Assembly: GCA_964414815.1 (NCBI GenBank)
Contig: CAYPXY010000002.1
Coordinates: 124,001 to 188,000 of the forward strand
DNA from: Mariniblastus sp964414815
GTDB lineage: Bacteria; Planctomycetota; Planctomycetia; Pirellulales; Pirellulaceae
Length of the DNA stretch: 64,000 nt
Direction: 5' to 3'
The notes below the pieces were generated by a model, which saw only the letters and a program-made list of their open reading frames with translations, was not told the origin of the DNA and ran no database searches. The position numbers and the translations under genes were made by a program. Positions 52,852 to 59,680 of the stretch are shown here, piece after piece (positions within the stretch are counted from its first letter, which is position 1; the number at the start of each line of letters is the position of its first letter).

Positions 52852-54258
52852 ATGGACATTGAATTTGGCAAACTCAACGAAGCGACACCGCAGTCCGGCT
52901 TGCGACCGGATCAGGATGGACAATGGTCCGTCGTGAGGGTGGGCGAGTTGTTGTCGGGTGAATTGCCTATTTATGTCGATCTCGATGTCATGCGAGATAT
53001 GGAAGCCCATGCGTCGAGTAATACTCGAGTGGAGTTGGGAGGCGTGGTGTTGGGCTATCAGCGTGTCGATGACGACGGAAATCCGTTTGTGGTCGTCACC
53101 GATTGTCTCAGGGCGGAACATTATCATGCCACTAAAGGAAGCTTCACATTCACCCATGAGACCTGGAGCCAAATCACGCGCGATCGCGCGAAGTTCAAGC
53201 CGGAACTGGAGATGATCGGATGGTATCACACGCATCCGGGCTGGTCCGTTTTTCTCTCAGGCATGGACCTGTTTATCTGCGAGAATTTTTTCAATCGGCC
53301 GCTCGATGTTGCGCTGGTGATCGATCCTTGCAACGACGATCGCGGCTGGTTTGAGTGGATGTCGTCGGACAAAATCAAGGAGATTGAGTCTGACGACCAG
53401 GAAATCGCTGAGCCGTCCCGGACCACCAGGCGGACGGGTGGGTTCTATTTGATCGCCAACCGATTTCGCCAGCGCGAACTGGAACATTTTGCCCATCAAT
53501 ACAGTCGAGAATCAGATATGAACCGCGATCCCCGATCGATCGCTCAACCCGCTGGAGTCTCTCAACCCATGGTCCACTTGATCGACAACCGGAGGCCGCT
53601 TTTTGAGCTGGCGGTCGGTTCCATGCTGCTGACGCAGCTTTTGCTTTTGCTGATGATTGGCTGGCGGATGACAGGCCCGCAAACGGGGGCGGTTGAACCG
53701 GATGAAATGAGTAAACTCAGGTCGCAACTGACCGAACTGCAACAAGAACGAACCGCCGAGTTGCGCAGCGACGCTCATGAAGAAATCCTTCAGGCCATTG
53801 TGGGACAGCAGACGGGTGAGTCCGACCTCGTCTCCCGATTCAAGTCGGTGAAGGAATCCCATGAACAGCTTGAGTCGAATCTGAAAGCTCAACAGGCGCT
53901 GGTGGAGAAACTGGAATCCGACCGCGATCAGGTCTCGAAAGAGGCGGAACGACAAAAGTGGGTCAGTCAACGCTCTGCTGAGCAATTGGATCAGGCGAAA
54001 GCGGAGTTGCAGGACGCGAAACGCCAGATTGAAGCGCTCAAAGCCAGCCATGCGATATCCGAGTCGCCTCGCACGTCGGAGGAGCCAGCCATTGAGGCGG
54101 ATACGTTGCTTGGGCGTCTGACGATCGACAAAGTCCCTTTCTGGGGTGCCGTATCGGGCGGGATTTTATTGTTGGGATTGGGTGTCCTGCTGGGAGTCGT
54201 TGTTGATCGATACGCGGGTCGAAGATTGAATCTGGATCGTAAAGTGCCCCCAATATGA
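52852..54258 (+). CDS. membrane-anchored JAMM/MPN deubiquitinase-like protein
   Basis: ATG 52852 gives 468 residues; in-frame TTG 52747 and GTG 52765 are alternatives. The JAMM metalloprotease motif is complete: Glu61 in VELGGVVLG, then HTHPGWSVFLSGMD with His126, His128, Ser136 and Asp139. Such domains cut isopeptide bonds next to ubiquitin-like modifiers. After the catalytic domain (1-215) follow a membrane helix (about 250-272), a long coiled coil rich in Glu, Gln and Arg (about 285-400) and a second membrane helix (about 430-455, GGILLLGLGVLLGVVV). It is a removing enzyme fixed to the membrane. It overlaps the RING-like gene by 4 bases. Confidence 0.9.
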   Translation: MDIEFGKLNEATPQSGLRPDQDGQWSVVRVGELLSGELPIYVDLDVMRDMEAHASSNTRVELGGVVLGYQRVDDDGNPFVVVTDCLRAEHYHATKGSFTFTHETWSQITRDRAKFKPELEMIGWYHTHPGWSVFLSGMDLFICENFFNRPLDVALVIDPCNDDRGWFEWMSSDKIKEIESDDQEIAEPSRTTRRTGGFYLIANRFRQRELEHFAHQYSRESDMNRDPRSIAQPAGVSQPMVHLIDNRRPLFELAVGSMLLTQLLLLLMIGWRMTGPQTGAVEPDEMSKLRSQLTELQQERTAELRSDAHEEILQAIVGQQTGESDLVSRFKSVKESHEQLESNLKAQQALVEKLESDRDQVSKEAERQKWVSQRSAEQLDQAKAELQDAKRQIEALKASHAISESPRTSEEPAIEADTLLGRLTIDKVPFWGAVSGGILLLGLGVLLGVVVDRYAGRRLNLDRKVPPI

Positions 54259-55055
54259 GCTTGTTTCTGGTCATCGTTGTCGCCGGTTTCATCGGCATTG
54301 GATACTTGTTGGCCCTGGCGAGAGGATTGAGTCAGTGGAATCAAAGCTATCGTGTGCTGGGCAAGCGGTACGTCGGGAAACAGCCCAAGGAGGGAGTGAT
54401 GTCGGGCTATTTTTTGACCACCCCCACGTTGACATTCGACTATGGGCGTACCTTTTGCAAACTCAAGAGCCGGCGACCGGTTTTTTCGCCCCGGAGCAAG
54501 GTGACGGAGTTCTGGATGAGCTGGCCCGATCATCGGTTGCGAGTGGATTTGACGGCACCGCGAGTGGACAGTCGTCGCTGGGGAATGAAGCCCGTCTCGA
54601 TACGGCCCGACTTTGACCGGCAGTTCTCGGTCCTGGCCAATCAGCCGGACCAGGTCGCGAAAATGATTGCGGCACCGGCTCAGTGGCGACTCGATCAGTT
54701 GCGGACGTTGGGGGCGAGCAACGACTTGCTGGTGGTGATCAATCGCGGCCAGATGGTGATTTCAAAAAACGGGTTCTTGATCGACTACCGGCAACTGGAT
54801 GAACTGGTCCGGCTGAGTCTGGAGCTGTTTGACCAGTGGATGTTGGGCTATACCGAAGGGATCGATTTCGTTCAGACCGAGGAGGCGACGATTTGTGACG
54901 AGGTAAAATGTCCGATCTGCAGTGAACAGATCGAAGGTGTGATGGTCGTCTGTCCGCGATGTCAAACACCGCACTGCCAGGATTGCTGGGAGTACAACGG
55001 CCAGTGCGCGACGTACGCTTGCCAGGAAACGAAATACCGAAAGGTGAACACCTAA
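54255..55055 (+). CDS. membrane-anchored protein with C-terminal RING-like zinc domain (candidate E3)
   Basis: The 266-residue protein has an N-terminal membrane helix (1-22), a middle domain of about 190 residues without known motif, and a C-terminal cysteine cluster. The cluster is CPICSEQIEGVMVVCPRCQTPHCQDCWEYNGQCATYAC: Cys219, Cys222, Cys233, Cys236, His240, Cys241, Cys244, Cys251 and Cys256. This C-x2-C-x10-C-x2-C-x3-HC-x2-C pattern fits a binuclear treble-clef/RING-like finger, as described for prokaryotic RING families associated with E1-E2-JAB genes. Translation is coupled to the JAMM gene (ATGA overlap). A ligase role is inferred from domain and operon. Confidence 0.82.
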   Translation: MSLFLVIVVAGFIGIGYLLALARGLSQWNQSYRVLGKRYVGKQPKEGVMSGYFLTTPTLTFDYGRTFCKLKSRRPVFSPRSKVTEFWMSWPDHRLRVDLTAPRVDSRRWGMKPVSIRPDFDRQFSVLANQPDQVAKMIAAPAQWRLDQLRTLGASNDLLVVINRGQMVISKNGFLIDYRQLDELVRLSLELFDQWMLGYTEGIDFVQTEEATICDEVKCPICSEQIEGVMVVCPRCQTPHCQDCWEYNGQCATYACQETKYRKVNT

Positions 55056-55966
55056 TTCGCGTTCGGATCCGTAGACAGCTTTTTCAATTCAATTTTCCGG
55101 AACTGAGTGCTGTGACTTTCTGATTGGATGGAGATGGTTCCTTCGTTGATCATCAGATTGCCATCTTCGGGGATCAGCTTCTTGGCGGTGGCGTCACCTG
55201 GATCGAGTTGCGGTTGGGAATATTCCAGTACCGTTTCGCCATTGATTTTGTGGCGGATGATTTCGTTGCCCTGGACTTCAATTTCAACCGTCGTCCATTG
55301 ATCGGCTTCGGTAAACGTTTGGGTGCGATCGGTGCAGTGGCTTTTGTAAAGCTTGCCGTCGAGTACGACGTGGGTTCCTGGAGTGCAGAAGTTCAGATTG
55401 GCGATCCGGTGGCGCGTGTTGCTTCCGCGTAGTTGAACCTCGATCGAGACGGGAAACGGCTGGTTAAGGTCCATCGTTTCCGGATCCTGGCCGTGTAACA
55501 TCAGGCCATTGTTGAGTACCGCCCAACCGGGGCTGTTGGGGCATTGTTCGCCGACGAATCGGTACTCCGTGCGGATGACATAGTGTGAAAATCTTTCTTT
55601 GTAGAACAGATGCCCAAACATGGAAAACGGCTTCTCGAAATCGGAGTCGGCGTAGTCGTCGTAAGAAACGGTCAACAGCCCATCGACGACCCGAAACGTG
55701 TTGGCGTAGTTATCGCCCACTTTGTACCCGACGATTTTTGGGGTCCACCCTTCCAGGTCTTTGCCATTGAACAGGGAGATCCATTCGCCGTCGTCCGAGG
55801 GGCCCGCTGCAGGTTGTCCCGGTGTCAGGCTCTTCGGCGATACCTCTTGGGTTGCGGTATCCTGAAATTTCGCAGTGGCGGTTTGGGCCGACCCCAGGAT
55901 GCAAGCGACGCAAATCGCGGTAAACGGGATTATGGAAGTAACGGAAACTCGATTCGCCATCGTCAT
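55052..55966 (-). CDS. secreted DUF1080 (3-keto-disaccharide hydrolase-like) protein
   Basis: The gene encodes 304 residues from ATG 55966, preceded by GAGG; ATG 56014 is an alternative. A signal peptide (SIIPFTAICVACILGSAQTATA) leads into the DUF1080 jelly-roll: EWISLFNGKDLEGWTPK, DGLLTVSYDDYADS, YVIRTEYRFVGEQCPNSPGWAVLNNGLMLHGQ, PVSIEVQLRG and TTVEIEVQGNEIIRHKINGE. It is probably a periplasmic carbohydrate-active or binding protein. Its stop overlaps that of the convergent RING-like gene by 4 bases; it marks the end of the ubiquitin-like cassette. Confidence 0.9.
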   Translation of the reverse strand: MTMANRVSVTSIIPFTAICVACILGSAQTATAKFQDTATQEVSPKSLTPGQPAAGPSDDGEWISLFNGKDLEGWTPKIVGYKVGDNYANTFRVVDGLLTVSYDDYADSDFEKPFSMFGHLFYKERFSHYVIRTEYRFVGEQCPNSPGWAVLNNGLMLHGQDPETMDLNQPFPVSIEVQLRGSNTRHRIANLNFCTPGTHVVLDGKLYKSHCTDRTQTFTEADQWTTVEIEVQGNEIIRHKINGETVLEYSQPQLDPGDATAKKLIPEDGNLMINEGTISIQSESHSTQFRKIELKKLSTDPNAN

Positions 55967-56538
55967 GGTGGGTGCCTCTATTGAATGAACGGTTACGGTG
56001 GTTCTTTGCAGCATTTATCCTAACGGTAATCGCCCAGTAGCGAAACTTGGTTGAGTCGTCAAACACTCATATTCGCTAATCAACGCTAATCCATCCGACA
56101 ATATTAGTGTTGATTAGCGATGATCCGTTCCCTTTTGGAGTGACCGTTGCATCAGAGCCCTGTAAATGAGTTACATTTGAACTGAAAGAGACGGGCTATT
56201 TATAGTGTTAAAAAAAACACATAAATATACTGTGGATGCGTCCAAATATCCCATTTTTCAGATTGCTGGACAGCGGTCGGGCAGCCGCTGGGTGGGATGG
56301 TGGTGGATCACTCTGCGATAATCTCGAATCATAACCCGAAGCGTAAGCGAGGGACCGCGTTTCTTCCCTCGCTTACGCTTCGGGTTATGATTTCCACCAG
56401 CCCAGCCGCTTGGGGCCGGAACACTGGCAGCGGAACCCGATTTTATCCCTTGCGGAAAGATGGAGAATCTGCATAATGTCTGGTCCATCCTAATCAACCG
56501 AAAACGCATCCTCCATTAGAGATTAACGGGTTAATCAC
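55967..56538. repeat. 572-bp gap with two inverted-repeat families
   Basis: At 56062-56116 a CACTAATC-type inverted repeat (AATCAACGCTAAT against ATTAGTGTTGATT) resembles the one at 20234. At 56327-56392 lies a hairpin with perfect 28-base arms (core AACCCGAAGCGTAAGCGAGG), the same family as at 38263. Between them, 56180-56260 is AT-rich with GTTAAAAAAAACAC. The promoter of rpsR should lie in the last 100 bases. No gene was seen. Confidence 0.8.
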
Positions 56539-56808
56539 TTGGCAAAGTTCAAAAAGAAGTTCATTCGCAAGAAACCAAAGGTAAGAGTAAAAACCGTTCG
56601 CAAAGACCCTCTGTATGTGGATGGCGAGCGCCCTCGTCCGATGTATGTCGACTATAAGGATGTCGAATTGCTGAAAAAGCTGATCAACCGACATAGCCGC
56701 TTAGTCGCTCGGCGCAAGACGGGTTGCACGGCCGTCAGCCAGCACGCGGTCGCCGACGCCGTCAAACGAGCACGGTTCATGGCCTTACTACCCTATGTCG
56801 GGGATTAG
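56539..56808 (+). CDS. rpsR: small ribosomal subunit protein bS18
   Basis: The 89-residue protein starts at TTG 56539 and has a basic N-terminal extension (AKFKKKFIRKKPKVRVK). The S18 core MYVDYKDVELLKKLINRHSRLVARRKTGCTAVSQHAVADAVKRARFMALLPYV contains the family signature (YKDV...L, RRxTG, KRARxMALLPY). It binds 16S rRNA at the platform with bS6. The gene is not beside rpsF or rplI, the usual partners, at least within the window. TTG as start for a ribosomal protein is uncommon. Confidence 0.93.
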   Translation: MAKFKKKFIRKKPKVRVKTVRKDPLYVDGERPRPMYVDYKDVELLKKLINRHSRLVARRKTGCTAVSQHAVADAVKRARFMALLPYVGD

Positions 56809-56829
56809 TCGGGCAGACGAGATGGGGTT

Positions 56830-56920
56830 GGGAGTCTTTTCATTGAGGCCCTGACCATTCACAGTGACGTTGCGTCGTCTGGATTTAAACCGCTTAGTCA
56901 TCTCCAACGAAAAGACTCCC
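56830..56920. terminator. 12-base inverted repeat between rpsR and the thioesterase gene
   Basis: GGGAGTCTTTTC (56830-56841) and GAAAAGACTCCC (56909-56920) are perfect complements separated by 67 bases. The pair occupies nearly the whole gap between the two genes. It may form a long-loop terminator or leader structure. Confidence 0.45.
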
Positions 56921-56933
56921 GACCTGAAGCCGG

Positions 56934-57356
56934 ATGTCTGCTTCCTTCAATCACCGCCGCCGAGTTGAGTTCCGGGATACCGATGCCGCTGGCATCGTTC
57001 ACTTTTCGAATTTCTTCGTCTACATGGAGCAGGCCGAGCACGAGTTTTTGCGGCATCTCGGACTGGGCGTTGTTCATGAAATCGACGGCCAGACCTATAG
57101 CTGGCCTCGTGTCCACGCGACGTGCAATTATCGATTGGCGATCCGGTTTGAAGATTGGATCGACGTCGAATTGACGGTTGAACGGATTGGCTCGAGCAGC
57201 GTGACGTACGGTTTTCAGTTCCACCGCGAAGGCCAGCGAATTGCGGATGGAAAGATCACCGCTGTTTGCTGTCTGTTTGGTGAGGACGGTCAACCCGCGT
57301 CGGTTGAGATCCCTGAGAAGTTTGTCAAAGCTCTGAAGAATTTTCGGGACGGTTAG
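56934..57356 (+). CDS. acyl-CoA thioesterase, YbgC/4-hydroxybenzoyl-CoA type
   Basis: This 140-residue hotdog-fold enzyme has the catalytic Asp in FRDTDAAGIVHFSNFFVYMEQAEHEFLR (about residue 16), typical of the YbgC/4HBT group, followed by NYRLAIRFEDWIDVELTVERIGSSSVTYGFQFH. It hydrolyses acyl-CoA thioesters in the cytoplasm; substrate length is unknown. It lies 125 bases after rpsR and may share its transcript. Confidence 0.9.
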   Translation: MSASFNHRRRVEFRDTDAAGIVHFSNFFVYMEQAEHEFLRHLGLGVVHEIDGQTYSWPRVHATCNYRLAIRFEDWIDVELTVERIGSSSVTYGFQFHREGQRIADGKITAVCCLFGEDGQPASVEIPEKFVKALKNFRDG

Positions 57357-57679
57357 GACAAAGTAAACACAAGACGCAGAGTTCACAGAATGAAGAGTGA
57401 GGCCAAAGAGAGCAGTATTGGAAGGGTTGCCGGACTTTGCCTGTAGATCCCAGCGCATACCCAGCAAACACCTGCATCATCAGTTAAGTGCTAGCACAAT
57501 CCGGCAGCCCTTCGCTGACTTTATCGTCGCTGTCGCTGACTTTATCGTCGCTGACTTTACCTCCCTGAATTCCAGAGCGAAAGACGAAACAAACATAGAC
57601 TGTGCATTTTGTTTTTGGTAGGATAACCTCGATTACAAGTGCCTATTCCATTTTCCGGTTAATTAAAAAGGAGAATTCA
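57357..57679. other. 323-bp gap with an inverted repeat and short tandem repeat
   Basis: GAAGGGTTGCCGGA (57421-57434) pairs with TCCGGCAGCCCTTC (57500-57513; one mismatch), enclosing GTGCTAGCAC. A degenerate relative is seen near 13097-13160 (AGCACAACCGG, CGAAGGGCCGGCGGAC). It is followed by about three copies of GCTGACTTTATCGTC (57514-57560). The final 60 bases are AT-rich and should hold the promoter of the Cys-rich gene. Confidence 0.6.
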
Positions 57680-58105
57680 ATGAAGATGATTGTTGCAAGT
57701 GTTTCATTTGCCTTGCTTTTCTTATCGATCACGGTATTGACCACCGATCGTGTAAGTAACAAAGCGATGGCTCAGGAGGAGGAGGTTCCAATTGCGGATG
57801 ATGAAGTTTCTGATTGGTGGGGACATTGCAATCTTCCACCAGGAATGGTTTGTGCAAGATGCGTAGCGCCTGGATGCGGTGGTAGTGGCCCCGGTGGAAG
57901 ACCGATTCCAGTAGGTGGATCAGCAGGATGCACTGGAAACCCCGGTATCGCCCGAGGGGACGATTGCAATGGCTGGACCGGTATTTGTACATGGCATACT
58001 GCTTTATGTGGTAACCAGGAAAATCCCGATTGCGTATACAATGTGGTCACAACGACATGGGATCCTGCTTGCGTTATGCAGCCTGATGGATGTCCCGGTT
58101 GTTGA
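57680..58105 (+). CDS. secreted cysteine-rich small protein
   Basis: The gene encodes 141 residues from ATG 57680 with a strong ribosome site (AAGGAG, 6 bases away). The signal peptide MKMIVASVSFALLFLSITVL ends near AMA|Q (about 31). The mature part has 12 cysteines (50, 58, 61, 66, 84, 96, 103, 110, 118, 131, 138, 141) and many Gly, Pro and Trp, consistent with up to six disulfides. No family is recognised. The gene is followed by a strong hairpin terminator and then by four genes including a MauE-like thiol protein, so it looks like the highly expressed product of the cluster. Confidence 0.8.
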   Translation: MKMIVASVSFALLFLSITVLTTDRVSNKAMAQEEEVPIADDEVSDWWGHCNLPPGMVCARCVAPGCGGSGPGGRPIPVGGSAGCTGNPGIARGDDCNGWTGICTWHTALCGNQENPDCVYNVVTTTWDPACVMQPDGCPGC

Positions 58106-58136
58106 AATCTAGGGATGGTTAGTTGTTGTCAAATTG

Positions 58137-58179
58137 CCGTCACATTTGATTTCTTGGAAATCATGTGACGGTATTTTTT
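58137..58179 (+). terminator. strong intrinsic terminator after the Cys-rich gene
   Basis: CCGTCACAT...GATTTC-TTG-GAAATC-ATGTGACGG (58137-58171) forms a stem of about 15 pairs with a 3-base loop and a small bulge, followed by TATTTTTT. It has the form of a rho-independent terminator. It would let the Cys-rich gene be transcribed at a higher level than the genes behind it. Confidence 0.85.
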
Positions 58180-58256
58180 GAGTCAGAATTTGGCTGTCGC
58201 ACAGGGGTATCCCAGTCGTTTTTTGCGTTTCATGCCTTTTGCCTTATTGGTTAATC

Positions 58257-59642
58257 ATGTTCAGTTCTTTTCGATGTTGCGCCGCTCTATGGACGAGTCT
58301 GTTCATTCACCTTTCGTGGTGGTGCTGCTTGGTTGAGGCTCAAGTTACAATGGAGGACTTGGCGGCCGGATTTCAGCGGAATGCATTGGAGTTGTCCGAG
58401 CGATCTTACCGCATCGATTGGAAATCAACTCCAAAACTGTCATCTGAATACTTGAAGTCAGTCTCCCAGGTTCACAAAAAACTCAGCGAGATGCAGGGCA
58501 GCTTGAAAGACCAAGGAGCCAAGGAATTCCACAATGCCGTCATGAATTCGTTTTCTCCCATGGAGTTGAGCAAGACATTTGAAAACAAAAAGGATACGGA
58601 CGGATTTGGGCAATTCTTGAATACGAGCAAGGGGAGCTGGTATCGCGTGTTCGTACGCGATCCAGGTGAACTGCCTGGCTCGCTTTCGATAGATGCTCCA
58701 GAAGATGCAAACGTCTCTGTGTCAACTTTTGTTATGCCAGTTGAATTGGACTACTTCGGAATTGAAAATCTCGATCAGAGGACAAAATTAACTCACTTTT
58801 CCGTACTTCCGCTTCATAAGTTTAAGGAAACGGTTACACCTTTTACTCTTCCGTTTCCTTTGCCCTCCGACTGCAAACTACGCAAGTTCGCGTCTTCTTA
58901 CACAGATATTCTTTTCCCAGTTGATCCGAACGAGGCCAGGTCGACTGCGAAAATCGACGTGACTGTCGAAGGACACATAGCAGTAGTTCGGATCAGCGAC
59001 CTTGAAAACATGGACCCAAAGTCAAGTGACAAATGGAATGAGGGGAGAGTAATCTATGCAGAACTGGAGATGGACAAGGGGTTTTTGCCGAGAGTGATCA
59101 AGACATCAAGAGTAGCATGGCATGACGGCCAATTACTCGACAAGCTCTCAAAAGACTTTTGGTTCAAAGTGATGGAATTTGAAAACGAGGAGCTTGAATC
59201 AGGCGTTTTTACACACAAATCGATCAAGATGTCCAATTTTGCACTTATTTTTTCGGATCGATCGACAGAACGGTTTATTAACGAGTATCAGACTTACAAC
59301 GTGTTTCTGTTGGGGTCCGATTTGGACTCGATTGGGACAGGTGTGTTGGCTGACGAAAACAAAATCGAGTTGACTTCGCAAATGGTTGACTCAGATGCGT
59401 TTGATTCGTATTTTTCGCTGGACGAAAAAAGCGGGGTTACCCGGTTCTACGACGCTAGAAATGGCGTTGTAAAAGTCAACTCAACGATTGACAAATCATT
59501 GGATTTGGATCTCAATACTTTTAAAGCTACCCCTGACAACGGCAATGATGCCAACTCAACGCCACCAAATAATACAACATGGATTTTGTGGGGAGTTTTG
59601 GCAATCGTAAGTGCCTTTGGTATTTGGTGGGCAAGGAGGTAG
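58257..59642 (+). CDS. exported hypothetical protein with C-terminal membrane anchor
   Basis: The gene encodes 461 residues from ATG 58257; TTG 58239 is an alternative. The N-terminal signal is Cys/Trp-rich (ALWTSLFIHLSWWCC). The large periplasmic part has a helical start (about 30-110) and a beta-rich region. A Thr/Asn-rich linker (about 420-437) leads to a last membrane helix NTTWILWGVLAIVSAFGIWWARR. No catalytic motif or family is recognised. It precedes the C39-like/DUF1573 gene by 38 bases and belongs to the same transcript. Confidence 0.75.
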   Translation: MFSSFRCCAALWTSLFIHLSWWCCLVEAQVTMEDLAAGFQRNALELSERSYRIDWKSTPKLSSEYLKSVSQVHKKLSEMQGSLKDQGAKEFHNAVMNSFSPMELSKTFENKKDTDGFGQFLNTSKGSWYRVFVRDPGELPGSLSIDAPEDANVSVSTFVMPVELDYFGIENLDQRTKLTHFSVLPLHKFKETVTPFTLPFPLPSDCKLRKFASSYTDILFPVDPNEARSTAKIDVTVEGHIAVVRISDLENMDPKSSDKWNEGRVIYAELEMDKGFLPRVIKTSRVAWHDGQLLDKLSKDFWFKVMEFENEELESGVFTHKSIKMSNFALIFSDRSTERFINEYQTYNVFLLGSDLDSIGTGVLADENKIELTSQMVDSDAFDSYFSLDEKSGVTRFYDARNGVVKVNSTIDKSLDLDLNTFKATPDNGNDANSTPPNNTTWILWGVLAIVSAFGIWWARR

Positions 59643-59667
59643 GTGTCTTCCCTTTATATTGTTATTT

Positions 59668-59673
59668 GAGGAG
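59668..59673 (+). promoter_or_regulatory. ribosome binding site deciding a TTG start
   Basis: GAGGAG lies 7 bases before TTG 59681, whereas other in-frame starts further upstream overlap the previous gene and lack such a site. Confidence 0.6.
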
Positions 59674-59680
59674 AAAAGAA

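Noticed and set aside
50310..55055. Interpretation of the ubiquitin-like cassette as part of a CBASS or known Bil operon
   Set aside because: No nucleotide cyclase, effector or Cap2/Cap3-type fusion is nearby; the E2 and E1 are separate genes, and a RING-like protein is present, unlike Bil and CBASS sets.
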